Assembly: GCA_944325495.1 (NCBI GenBank)
Contig: CALVAD010000009.1
Coordinates: 1-60,876 of the forward strand
Source of the DNA: an uncultured Bacteroidales bacterium
GTDB lineage: Bacteria; Bacteroidota; Bacteroidia; Bacteroidales; UBA932
Direction: 5' to 3'
DNA length: 60,876 nt
Below are positions 1 through 8,516 of this stretch, piece by piece. Position 1 is the first letter of the stretch. Each line of letters starts with the position of its first letter. Position numbers and translations under genes: made by a program. The notes under the pieces are model-generated. The model searched no databases. It had not been told where the DNA came from and saw only the letters and a list, made by a program, of their open reading frames with translations.

Positions 1-27
1 GGTCCGCGCTTCCGGCACGCGACAAAG

Positions 28-53
28 TTGGCATGCGGAAGCCGCAACGCCAA
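28..53 (-). terminator. possible terminator hairpin of the left fimbrial operon
   Basis: An interrupted hairpin lies about 55 bp past the stop of the last minus-strand fimbrial gene. Its arms are TTGGC/GCCAA and TGCGG/CCGCA around an AAG loop. There is no clean T-run after it, so it may be a weak terminator or only a structured 3' end. Confidence 0.3.
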
Positions 54-109
54 GCTTCATTAAGAAACTTTCGTCACCTTTTTATGTTTCTTTTGACAAG
101 ATTTGTCTT

Positions 110-3100
110 TCAGCGGACATCGCGCACGCAGCGGACTTCATAGGTCTCGTTTCCGCCGTCGATGGTCATGTTGCCGCTACCCAGCAGACGGAAGCCGGTT
201 TTCCCTTCTTGCCCTGGTTTCGTCGTATTTCCGAAATCTGCGGCGTAGGAACCCATCGACCATGCTGTCCTTGACATGGAGTTGCTGACTCCGAGATAGG
301 AATGCATTATGGCAAGTTCCATCTGGTTGGGGAATCTGTATCCTGAAGGGCAGATTCCGTTGGTAAGGTGGGAATCGATATAGTCTTTTGAGCCGGAGAA
401 GCTGTTGTATGCTCCCAGGCTGCTTGATGTCGATGCTACCTCGAACTGCCTGTACAGCCGGTTCTCCTCGGAGTTCTCGTTGTGGAAGTCAAGCTCGCGC
501 GAGGTGTAGTACCGCAGAGCCGAGGAGTTAAGATGCGTTGCCGTGACTATGTACGAGCCGTCCCCCTGCTGGTAATATTCTATATAGTCCTGCGGTACAT
601 TTCTCGTATCGTCTCCCATCTCCACGTCGGAATCCAGCCCGAGATTGCGCACGCATCTCACCGACCAGTTCTTGTCATATCCCTTCAACCAATCCTCCTC
701 CTGAAAGATGGAGCTGGTCGATAATCCTTCCTCCGCCCAATATACGGTCGGGCTGCCTTCCGAGTGCCGCGTGCTTGAAATCACATGCTGGCGCCATTCG
801 CTTTGGTCACTGGACTCCCTTTCCTCGGCGGATCTGTTGTAAAGCCTCGTGCTCTGTGTCAGCAGACCTCCGCCGAAGAAGATGCCCTCGATCTGCTTGT
901 TCGCGGCCATGTACCAGCGGAATTCGTCGCGGTCTATCTTGCCGTCGCCGTTGTTGTCGCGGTTGCGTGCGAGGCAGGCGTAGCGCACCTGCTGGTGTGT
1001 GTCATTCAGCTGTGGCGTGTTGTTGTCGACCTCGAAGTCCATATACTGCGACCATGTCCTTTGCGGATACGCACCGTCCGTGCCGAAGTCGAGTCCGATT
1101 TCCTTGAAAGTGTTCGCCCTTCCGTTGAGCAGGTAAGTTCTTTCAGAGGAAGTCGTGTTCCCGTCGCTGTACGGCCAGTTCAACGGACTGCCGTCCGCGC
1201 CCCTCTCGTGCTCGTCCACATGCTCCACGCCCCAGGCCGTCTGCAGCTCGGTGTAGCTCTCGTCCGTGTTGTAGATGCACTGGATTGACTTCTGCCGTAT
1301 GGTGATCACCGAACCGGTGGCCGAGGATTCGAGGTCGGCGCTGTGCTTCGAGTTGCTCAGGATGTGCAGGCTTCTGTCCGGCTGGTTCACGAAACGCTTC
1401 CACAGGGTGGGGGATGACATTCCCGTGATGGGGTTCACATCGTAGTAGAATTCGTCCACGAACATGGTCACGCATATCTTGGCCTCGGACGGATTGTCGG
1501 AATCGAAGTCGCTGGTGTTCTCGCCGCCGAGCTCAAGGAAGGTGCTGTAGAGCTCGACCTGCTCCTTGATGTAGCTCACGAATGCGATTATGTCCATGCA
1601 GCCGTCGTTATGGTAGCCGGCAAGTCCGGGAGTCCCGTCGCCTTCGAGGTTATCGTTCTCACTGCGCGGGTCCTCGGACCGGGCGAACACCCTCGGAGTG
1701 TACTTGCGCCGCTTGTCGGAGTAATACTTGCCCTGGTCGTCCTTCTTGTTGAGTCTGAAATGCACCCACTGGTAGTCGAGTCCCGTCGGAACGTCCTGTC
1801 CGTTCACCTTGTCCGGCTCGCCTTCCGAGAACGGAGTGGAGACCCTCCATGTGAGGTCGTCGACGATGACATGGCCGTTCTGGACGAAGTTGTCGTAGTG
1901 GAAGGTCATGGTCCTGGACTCGTAATGGGCGTCGCATATCGCTATCTCCTCCCGGGCCACCGTCACGTCGCCCGTCGCTCCCGGCTGGTTTTCGAGCCTG
2001 CCGTCCTCGACCTCCACGCGGATGTTGTTGACGGAGTTGACGGTCACCGTGTAGGTGTAGGAGTGGTTGCGCTCGGTGTCAAAGTTCATGACCCCGGAAT
2101 AGCTGTCGTCGTCCCAGTGTCCCGGACCGAAAATATCGGCATCCCAGTCGCCGAGGTGTATTATGTACTGCACTTCCGCGTTGAGAGTCTGCCCTTCGTC
2201 GCTGTTCTTGAGGTCCATCTCCACCTGGCCGCTCACGACCACATAGGTCGAGAAGTCGTTGGCATTCTCGAATAGCAGCATTTCCCTGCTGGCCTTTGCG
2301 CCGTCAGTGCCGGAGTATTCGACCGTGACCGAGCGGTTCATGCCGGAAGCGTCCTTGAGCTGGCGGCTGCGGTCGTTGTAGCTGTTGAAAGTCCTCTTGG
2401 GCCGCTGCCGGTTCTCGAGCATGTAGAACGAGAAGCCGGTGCTGCCGTCGGTATTGAAATCCTCGAAGTTGATCCACGGCGTGTCGAAGAAGCCGCCTGC
2501 GTATGCCGGATAGTCGTCGGTCGCGGCGTCGTAGGGCACGGAGACCGCATCGGCGCCCGAATCCATCAGCTTTGAACCTGCCGGCACGTTGACCACTTTC
2601 CACTGGCTGGGGGTGAAGCTCTTTATCACCTGCCCCCTCTCGTCCGGCCTCTTGCCGGTCACGAACTTGAAGCGGACCTTCGCGTCGAGCCGGGTGAGCG
2701 TCAGCGGCCCGCCGCTTATCTCATAGTAGCCGCTGTCCTTTCCGTCTATTGTAACTCCCTCGAGCTTGCCCGTCATCAGGAAATATCCGTTGCGGGACAC
2801 GACTTGCTGGTTGAGCGCGACAGGAGCGGCGAGCAGTTCGGCCTCGGTGCGTATGCTGTACTGAAGCAGGTCGGAGGAGATGCGGACCATATCGGAGTCG
2901 AGGTTGGCTATCAGGTAGATTTTCATGCCGCTGCCGCTGCGGCAGCGGAACTGAACCCATCCGGTGGTAGTGCCGGATTCGCTGTTGTCCACATGCCAGT
3001 ACGCACCGGCGACGGGGCGTCCGTCCTCCACGGCGTCTTCCTCCTCCACGGCGTCTTCCTCCTCGAACCAGTGGCCGTAGACCCTGTTGCCGTTCTTGTC

Positions 3101-3328
3101 GAACACGAACACGAAGATATTATAGATGCTGTTCTCGCTCTTGTGGTTCAGCGTCGCCTTGGTGAGGACGATATCCGGATCGCTGGAGCTGAAATTCAGC
3201 CTGACCGTGCTCTCGCCTTCGGCCGGTCTGTCCTGCGGCCGCAGGTCCTCCTTCACGCAGGAGCACAGCAGGGCTGAAAGCAGCAGCGGCAGGGCGAGCG
3301 CTCCCGTGATGTTTCCTAATTTTCTCAT
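110..3328 (-). CDS. large fimbrial tip-type lipoprotein (DUF4906-like)
   Basis: A 1,072-residue exported lipoprotein, last gene of the left fimbrial operon. The start at 3328 lies 1 bp beyond the stop of the gene before it; an in-frame ATG at 3349 is an alternative. The signal peptide ends in a lipobox, LLCSC. The N-terminal third has fimbrillin-like beta-rich sequence. Near residue 800 is an acidic loop, DNNGDGKIDRDEFRWYM, that looks like a calcium-binding EF-hand loop and is typical of DUF4906-type Bacteroidales proteins. The C-terminus (CPSGYRFPNQ to VRCVRD) resembles the end of FISUMP/DUF1566 domains. Such proteins are usually large minor tip components of fimbriae. The tip role is inferred from size, position and C-terminal domain; no function is shown directly. 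Confidence 0.7.
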   Translation of the reverse strand: MRKLGNITGALALPLLLSALLCSCVKEDLRPQDRPAEGESTVRLNFSSSDPDIVLTKATLNHKSENSIYNIFVFVFDKNGNRVYGHWFEEEDAVEEEDAVEDGRPVAGAYWHVDNSESGTTTGWVQFRCRSGSGMKIYLIANLDSDMVRISSDLLQYSIRTEAELLAAPVALNQQVVSRNGYFLMTGKLEGVTIDGKDSGYYEISGGPLTLTRLDAKVRFKFVTGKRPDERGQVIKSFTPSQWKVVNVPAGSKLMDSGADAVSVPYDAATDDYPAYAGGFFDTPWINFEDFNTDGSTGFSFYMLENRQRPKRTFNSYNDRSRQLKDASGMNRSVTVEYSGTDGAKASREMLLFENANDFSTYVVVSGQVEMDLKNSDEGQTLNAEVQYIIHLGDWDADIFGPGHWDDDSYSGVMNFDTERNHSYTYTVTVNSVNNIRVEVEDGRLENQPGATGDVTVAREEIAICDAHYESRTMTFHYDNFVQNGHVIVDDLTWRVSTPFSEGEPDKVNGQDVPTGLDYQWVHFRLNKKDDQGKYYSDKRRKYTPRVFARSEDPRSENDNLEGDGTPGLAGYHNDGCMDIIAFVSYIKEQVELYSTFLELGGENTSDFDSDNPSEAKICVTMFVDEFYYDVNPITGMSSPTLWKRFVNQPDRSLHILSNSKHSADLESSATGSVITIRQKSIQCIYNTDESYTELQTAWGVEHVDEHERGADGSPLNWPYSDGNTTSSERTYLLNGRANTFKEIGLDFGTDGAYPQRTWSQYMDFEVDNNTPQLNDTHQQVRYACLARNRDNNGDGKIDRDEFRWYMAANKQIEGIFFGGGLLTQSTRLYNRSAEERESSDQSEWRQHVISSTRHSEGSPTVYWAEEGLSTSSIFQEEDWLKGYDKNWSVRCVRNLGLDSDVEMGDDTRNVPQDYIEYYQQGDGSYIVTATHLNSSALRYYTSRELDFHNENSEENRLYRQFEVASTSSSLGAYNSFSGSKDYIDSHLTNGICPSGYRFPNQMELAIMHSYLGVSNSMSRTAWSMGSYAADFGNTTKPGQEGKTGFRLLGSGNMTIDGGNETYEVRCVRDVR

Positions 3329-3329
3329 G

Positions 3330-4337
3330 CTAGTCAAAAGTCGTTTCATTGTCGTCGTCGGGCGTCCATGAAGCCACCGAGAAATCGAGCCGAGCCTCAT
3401 CGCCCGTCCAGTATACATTGACCGCGAGGGTCAGCCTCTCGTTGCGGCAGAGGTCGCTGAGCGGGACGGGGTTGCCGTAGCTGTCGATATAGGTCAGCTT
3501 ATATTCATCTGTCAGCGAACCGAAATCCTTGGGCTCGTCGATGCCGTTGTCGAGCTGTCCGAAAATGCGCATTGTCAGCTGCTTGTCGTGCGCCGTCTCG
3601 TAGAGATACTGGCTGATCACGGTCTTCTCCTTCGACGGGCCTATTGGCGGCAGCCCGTCTGCCGGCAGGCTCGAGAATTGTCCGTAGGCGGCATCGTCCG
3701 GCAAGGTATGGTCTTTAAAGAACAGGAAACCTGAGTCCGGATTGTCTTCGGAGAGTTCCATTTCCGTCAGCACCAGTTCCCTGTCCGTATGGTTCCTGAC
3801 CACTATGTCGATATGCCCGCAGACGCGCAGCAGACTGATGGAGACATTGTTGGTTCCGGGCGCCACATGCAAGGGGCCGGAATATGAGAGAGGCATGCCC
3901 CTGCCGTAGCCCTCCTTCCCGGCGAAGGACGGTTCGAACTCTCCGGCATCGAAATCCACTTTCGGGAGCGTGGCGTCCGTGAAGGCGGCGTCGATCTTCC
4001 CGTCTTCGACATAGGCGTCCAGCGCCGTGCAGTTGGCTACGGCGTACAGCGTGTAGTCTCCGAGCAGCATGTCCTCGAAAGTGACGGTCTGTTCGATGTT
4101 TCCCGGGTTGAGGCTCGCGTGCCTGTAGACGGTCCCGTCGCCGCTGACCGCCCAGACGCGCAGGCTGTTCATCAGCTCCCCGTCGTCGCCCGCCACACGC
4201 ACGGACGGCAGTGCGCCGGATATGTCGATGCGCAGCTCCCCACGGCCTTCGGTTCCGGAGTCGAGCGGCCCCCTGCTGCAGGAGACCGCGGGCAGCAGCA
4301 GTGCCGCGAGAGCCTGAAATATACGGAAAATCTTCAT
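3330..4337 (-). CDS. FimB/Mfa2-like fimbrial lipoprotein
   Basis: A 335-residue predicted outer-membrane lipoprotein with a lipobox at LLPAVSC. The mature part begins with a beta-rich domain. A segment near residue 80-90 (MLLGDYTLYAVANC) matches the kind of strand pattern seen in FimB/Mfa2 family anchor or minor subunits. The start at 4337 leaves 4 bp after the preceding stop; an ATG at 4358 would overlap it. It sits between a fimbrillin-type gene and the large tip gene, with no gaps, so it belongs to the same transcript. It has no obvious partner in the right operon. An anchor or adaptor role is an inference from family likeness. Confidence 0.6.
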   Translation of the reverse strand: MKIFRIFQALAALLLPAVSCSRGPLDSGTEGRGELRIDISGALPSVRVAGDDGELMNSLRVWAVSGDGTVYRHASLNPGNIEQTVTFEDMLLGDYTLYAVANCTALDAYVEDGKIDAAFTDATLPKVDFDAGEFEPSFAGKEGYGRGMPLSYSGPLHVAPGTNNVSISLLRVCGHIDIVVRNHTDRELVLTEMELSEDNPDSGFLFFKDHTLPDDAAYGQFSSLPADGLPPIGPSKEKTVISQYLYETAHDKQLTMRIFGQLDNGIDEPKDFGSLTDEYKLTYIDSYGNPVPLSDLCRNERLTLAVNVYWTGDEARLDFSVASWTPDDDNETTFD

Positions 4338-4341
4338 AGAC

Positions 4342-5370
4342 CTATGCAAATATGTCAAGCTGTGCTTCCCTGACCGTCCAGTCGGCTATGTCCACGGTCA
4401 CGTTCACGTCAGACAAGGTTATCAGTATGTCGTAGGTGTATTTCTTGCCCGGCTCCCAGTCGAGTGTAGGCAGCTCGAAGCTCTGGACCACGTCTGGGGC
4501 GTTTCCGGTCACGAAGTTGATTCTCGTGAAGCCGTCGGCCGGCTCGCTGCAGGTCTGCGGGATTGCGAACACGATGCCGTCGCCGTCGAAGATCGTGCGG
4601 ATGTTGTCGTTCTTGTCCGCATCGGTGATTCCGAACGGCTTCCCGTCGGCGTCGGTCCAGTGATAGAAAGGTTCGCTCGCCTCATAGCCCGCAGCGTCCC
4701 AGCTGATGCCGCCTTCTCCGTTCGAGCCGGAAGTGTCCGTGTAGTACATGGTTCCGGCCGCGTACAGTCCTGTCAGCCAGAACTCCTTGATTACGTCGTG
4801 GTGTCCGGGGTCCTGCAGGCCTACCGACGGGTCGAAGGCTATCCTGAAGCAGAGCGCGGAAAGTGCATGCCTGAAGTTGAGCTCCACCGTGCCGGTGCCG
4901 TCAGTGACGGGGTAGCGTTCCTCGAACGCCACCAGCAGGTCGTAGCCGTCCACTCCCGGCTGATAGCTGATTATCAGGTCGTCCGCATCGGAACCGGATA
5001 CGATGTGGGCGTCGTATGGGTGGAACGCGCGGAAGCGGTAATGCTGGCTGCGGTGCCAGTAGGCGAGCGGGCTGTAGGTCCATCCGTCCTGCCCGTAAGA
5101 GAGCCTGACCGCCTCGGTGGTACCGAACACATTGGTGACGGAGCTGCCGCCTCTATCCGGTGAATAATAGCCGTACAGACCTATGCTTGCACCGGTGATG
5201 CTGGCATCATCCGTCTCTTGCGAGCCGACGGACTTGACGGCCGTGCTGCTTGCGCGGAAGCCTATCGCGTCTCCGCCTCCGCCGGGCTCCGGGGTTTTCG
5301 TGCATGCCGCCGCGAGCAGCAGCATGGCCGCCGCAGCCATGGAGGATATGTAGCGTGCAGTCCTATTCAT
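4342..5370 (-). CDS. fimbrillin family protein
   Basis: A 342-residue lipoprotein (lipobox LLAAAC followed by TKTPEP). The layout is typical of fimbrillins: a short linker, an N-terminal domain with a WHRSQHYRFRAFHPY-type strand, a mid-protein LNFRHALSALCFRI segment, and a C-terminal WEPGKKYTYDI strand that in this family supplies or accepts the donor strand. It overlaps the gene before it by 8 bp. Its counterpart by position in the right operon is the gene at 18118-19065, which shares the LDFRHALAAIRL and AGRRYNYDI segments. It is probably a minor shaft or accessory subunit. Confidence 0.72.
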   Translation of the reverse strand: MNRTARYISSMAAAAMLLLAAACTKTPEPGGGGDAIGFRASSTAVKSVGSQETDDASITGASIGLYGYYSPDRGGSSVTNVFGTTEAVRLSYGQDGWTYSPLAYWHRSQHYRFRAFHPYDAHIVSGSDADDLIISYQPGVDGYDLLVAFEERYPVTDGTGTVELNFRHALSALCFRIAFDPSVGLQDPGHHDVIKEFWLTGLYAAGTMYYTDTSGSNGEGGISWDAAGYEASEPFYHWTDADGKPFGITDADKNDNIRTIFDGDGIVFAIPQTCSEPADGFTRINFVTGNAPDVVQSFELPTLDWEPGKKYTYDILITLSDVNVTVDIADWTVREAQLDIFA

Positions 5371-6277
5371 AGTTGTCGTATATGTCCTTTTCTATTGTCA
5401 GCTTCATGTCCCTGCCCAGCTTGAGCAGATAGAGGTACTGTCTGCCCGGCTCCCAGTCCGCCTGTAACTCGGCGCCGAACAACTGGCCGTCCAGCGACGA
5501 GCCTCCGGTGTCCAGGTCGCATGTCAGCTCCACACGCAGCGTGCCGCTCTGCGGAATCATGTATGCTCCGCAGATGTGGCCGGCATTTCCGGCGTCCGCG
5601 AGTTCCCCGTCGAAGAACAGGAAGTCCTCCGCCGGCCCCGAGACTGTCCATCCGGGCAGCGGCAGCGAACGGAAGTCCCCGCTGGTATGCATGCCGCAGA
5701 GCGTGAGCTTCCTGACAGTCAGCTCGGTGTCCGACCTCAGGGACGACAGCAGCCTGAACTCCACGCGGCAGAGCGCGCGGGTGAACGCAAGCTTGACGGT
5801 GCCGAGCGACGAACCGTAGTCCAGATCCGCCGTTTCGCAGAACATCAGGTCCTCGCCTTCGGAGAGCGAGTAGGCGTCGAAGCGTATGCCGGCGTCCTTG
5901 TCGTATCCGCCCCGGCCGTGCGGAGAATACGCGAAGAATTTCATGCTGCGTCCGCCGCCGGCCCAGAGCCGCTCTTCCTCCGGCCGCCAGATGTGCCCGT
6001 CGAAATGCACGACCTTCTCGTCTTCCATCTCGGGAGACGCGGTCCCGGATGCATCCCGCCAGCCTTCCGACGAAGGGAATGAGTATGCCCATACTCCTAT
6101 CACCCCGTCTTCCGGATGCGTGAGCGCGCCGGCGTCATGGGCTTTGGTGGTCGCCGCCACGGCTACGTTGAACTGTATGCATCCGCGCTCCGGCTCCTCC
6201 CTGAAGCTCCGGCTGCAGGAAAGCGCCGTGGCGAGCGGCAGGACCGCCGCGATGAGGTATGCGAGTCTTCCCGTCAT
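5363..6277 (-). CDS. fimbrillin family protein
   Basis: A 304-residue lipoprotein with a lipobox at LATALSC. The start at 6277 forms an ATGA overlap with the stop of the preceding gene, which is why I prefer it to the longer ORF that starts at 6313. Conserved segments HPEDGVIGVWAYSF, SMKFFAYSPHGRGGYD, FTRALCRVEF and WEPGRQYLYLLKL match the gene at 17229-18125 closely, so the two are paralogous occupants of the same operon position. It is a probable minor fimbrial subunit; which part of the fimbria it occupies cannot be told from the sequence. Confidence 0.75.
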   Translation of the reverse strand: MTGRLAYLIAAVLPLATALSCSRSFREEPERGCIQFNVAVAATTKAHDAGALTHPEDGVIGVWAYSFPSSEGWRDASGTASPEMEDEKVVHFDGHIWRPEEERLWAGGGRSMKFFAYSPHGRGGYDKDAGIRFDAYSLSEGEDLMFCETADLDYGSSLGTVKLAFTRALCRVEFRLLSSLRSDTELTVRKLTLCGMHTSGDFRSLPLPGWTVSGPAEDFLFFDGELADAGNAGHICGAYMIPQSGTLRVELTCDLDTGGSSLDGQLFGAELQADWEPGRQYLYLLKLGRDMKLTIEKDIYDNYE

Positions 6278-7299
6278 TGTCTGCTGACTGTGATTCCGCC
6301 GACGCCGGTCCATGGCTCCACCCCGGCGTCGAAGTCGATGGGGATGTCGCCCTTGCCGAAAGTTATGGTATAGGTTATGTCGTGGCCGGCGGTCCAGTAG
6401 CTCGAACCTGGCCAGTCGGCGAACTCCACTGTCGTTTTCTGGACTTCCGAAGCATCCGGCTTGTTGTATTCTATGGTCAGCGAAGGCGCCGGCCTGTTAT
6501 CGCTATCGCCGTTGGCGTTGTCGCTTACCGCCAGCAGGTTCTGCGGCAGCATTATCACATAGTCGGTGATGAGTCCGGAACCTATGGTGCCTGCAGGCAG
6601 CGTAAGGCTGACATTCCGGAGATTGCTGTGCGTGGAGGTGGAGCCCCATAGGCCCGAGGCGTAGCTGCCGGTGCAGTATATGTCGTTGAGCGTGATGCTC
6701 CTGATTTCGATTTCGGAGTCCTCCGACATGTCATCGAGGATGTTCACCCTTATCCGGGTCATCGTGTGGCGGAACAGCGTGGGAACTCCTCCGGCCGCGT
6801 CCGCCGCCGTGATGTCCACGACAGGGTCGGCGACGAGGAAGTCGATGTTCCTGGGCCTGCCGCTGCCGTCCAGCACGTTCCAGTTGTCGAGATGCACGCC
6901 GTCCTGCGTCACCCTGACTCCGGAGTCTCCGTCGGCTTCCGCCAGAGGCATGTCCGAAGGGGCGTAGGAGAAGAAGCTGAGCGTGCCCTCGGGCGGCCAG
7001 AAGAAATGCGAGCCGGCATGCCAGCCGTCGGGATGATGTGAAATCACCGCCCTGTCGATGTACAGTCGCGGTTCATTGCTGCCGTCCGACCATGTCTCCC
7101 CATCCGGAAGGCTGAACCATGCATAGGAGATGAAGGTCGAGTCCTCGGGGTAGGGGGATGCCGCCCTGGTCTGCACCACCTGCCAGCTGACGGGTATTTC
7201 GGGCAACGCCGTCCCGCCCTCCTGCAGGCGCGCGCAGGAGACAGCCGTCACGGCCGCGGCCATGATGAATAAGAGTATTCCGGGCTTTGTCCGCTTCAT
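6274..7299 (-). CDS. fimbrillin family protein
   Basis: A 341-residue lipoprotein with a lipobox at AVTAVSC. It has the fimbrillin pattern SPYPEDSTFISYAWF, FFWPPEGTLSFFSYAPS, a VPTLFRHTMTRIRV strand, LPQNLLAVSD, and a C-terminal WTAGHDITYTITF strand. The gene at 16207-17214 in the mirror operon has the same order (AYPEDRPFVSWAWYL, YYWPKSGSLTFMSLSP, VPTIFRHKLAKVV). Short spacing on both sides, including an ATGA overlap downstream, indicates translation coupled with the rest of the operon. Confidence 0.75.
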   Translation of the reverse strand: MKRTKPGILLFIMAAAVTAVSCARLQEGGTALPEIPVSWQVVQTRAASPYPEDSTFISYAWFSLPDGETWSDGSNEPRLYIDRAVISHHPDGWHAGSHFFWPPEGTLSFFSYAPSDMPLAEADGDSGVRVTQDGVHLDNWNVLDGSGRPRNIDFLVADPVVDITAADAAGGVPTLFRHTMTRIRVNILDDMSEDSEIEIRSITLNDIYCTGSYASGLWGSTSTHSNLRNVSLTLPAGTIGSGLITDYVIMLPQNLLAVSDNANGDSDNRPAPSLTIEYNKPDASEVQKTTVEFADWPGSSYWTAGHDITYTITFGKGDIPIDFDAGVEPWTGVGGITVSRQ

Positions 7300-7303
7300 G
7301 GCG

Positions 7304-8500
7304 TCAGTTTATGATTATGCCGTGGGTCTCCGAGTCGCGGTCTTCCACGCTGGGATTCCATGTTATCTTGTCCATGCCTATCGTGAGGTGGTAGCTGATA
7401 TCCTTGCCGGGAGGCCACGAGGAGTCCTGGTCCTTGTGTATCTGGGCGAGACTTATGCTGCGGACTATGCGCCGCTTCGTCTCCTTGCTTTCGCCGGGGA
7501 AGCTGTAGGTCACGGTGTAGGTCACCTCGATGCAGGCCGAATGATTGCCGGAGTAGGCCGGATCGTTGAATCGCTGCGGCATGATAAGCACGCTGCCGGC
7601 GTAACTGTCGCTCTCCCCGTCCGTGATTCGGATATGCCTGTCGGGGACGGCGGCTTCGTCCGTGCTGTCGTGATATCCTATGACGAAGGCATCCTCGTCC
7701 TCGTAGTCGTCCTCGTCATACCATTCATAGTCCGCGGGCCCGCTGAAATCGTACCATGTTCCGGTGTCCGGCGGGTCGATGCCGCTGCGGTAGCTGCCTT
7801 TCACGAAGACATCCTTTATCTTTATGCTGTTCAGCGTGAGGCTGAACTTCGTGCCCGAAGGGTCATTGGCCGTGGAGTAGTTATCGTCAGTACGAATCGA
7901 GAAACCGGTGAGCCTGGAGAGGGTGTGGTGGAATATGGTGGGCACTCCTGTGTAGGCCGTCGGGTTTCCGTCGGCGCCGGGGGCCGAGTTGGCCGTCCGG
8001 TCCTTGGCCGCCTCGGCGACCATGATGTCCTTCTGCTGGTCGCTTTTCCCTGCGATGTCCCTGTCTCTTATCACGAGCCCGTCGGTCATGTCGAATGTCA
8101 CGTCGTTCATGTCGTGGGGATGGAAGGAGAAGAAGGTCAGGCTGCCGTGGGACGGCCAGTAGTAGGGGATTGCGGTGCTCCAGCACTTTCCCGCCTCGTC
8201 GTAGCTCACCACGGAGCGGCTTCCGGCGTCGCTCCCGAGCGGGATGTAGGGCTGGGCCTTGTCCATGTCGTCGTCCCATCTGCCTTCCTCCAGCCACCAG
8301 GCGAGGGTGGCGAAGCTGCTGCTTTCGGGAAAGGCGTTGCCTTCGATCAGAGCTTTGGTGCCCTGCGAGCCTACGGCGGCGGTGAAGCTTATGGCATGGC
8401 GGTCCCGCGCGCCGTCCGGCAGTCTCTCCGTCTTCGTGCAGGAGACTGCCAGGACGGCGGCAAGAGCCGTCAGCTGAAGGATATGGGGCTGGAGCCGCAT
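7304..8500 (-). CDS. fimbrillin family protein, FimA-like paralogue
   Basis: A 398-residue lipoprotein with a lipobox at AVLAVSC, closely related in layout to the FimA-like gene just upstream (HAISFTAAVGSQGTKALI, YYWPSHGSLTFFSFHP, VPTIFHHTLSRLTGF, DISYHLTIGMDKITWNPSVE). It carries an acidic insertion near residue 250 (YDEDDYEDEDAF). It lies 16 bp after the stop of the FimA-like gene. The right operon has no extra paralogue at this position, so this is one way the two operons differ. It is a candidate second shaft subunit. Confidence 0.75.
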   Translation of the reverse strand: MRLQPHILQLTALAAVLAVSCTKTERLPDGARDRHAISFTAAVGSQGTKALIEGNAFPESSSFATLAWWLEEGRWDDDMDKAQPYIPLGSDAGSRSVVSYDEAGKCWSTAIPYYWPSHGSLTFFSFHPHDMNDVTFDMTDGLVIRDRDIAGKSDQQKDIMVAEAAKDRTANSAPGADGNPTAYTGVPTIFHHTLSRLTGFSIRTDDNYSTANDPSGTKFSLTLNSIKIKDVFVKGSYRSGIDPPDTGTWYDFSGPADYEWYDEDDYEDEDAFVIGYHDSTDEAAVPDRHIRITDGESDSYAGSVLIMPQRFNDPAYSGNHSACIEVTYTVTYSFPGESKETKRRIVRSISLAQIHKDQDSSWPPGKDISYHLTIGMDKITWNPSVEDRDSETHGIIIN

Positions 8501-8516
8501 GGTCTTGATTGCAAAA

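Noticed and set aside
785-2275. Long plus-strand ORFs opposite the left fimbrial genes
   Set aside because: High GC leaves few stops in the shadow frames; their composition is low-complexity Val/Ala/Arg and they lack any domain.
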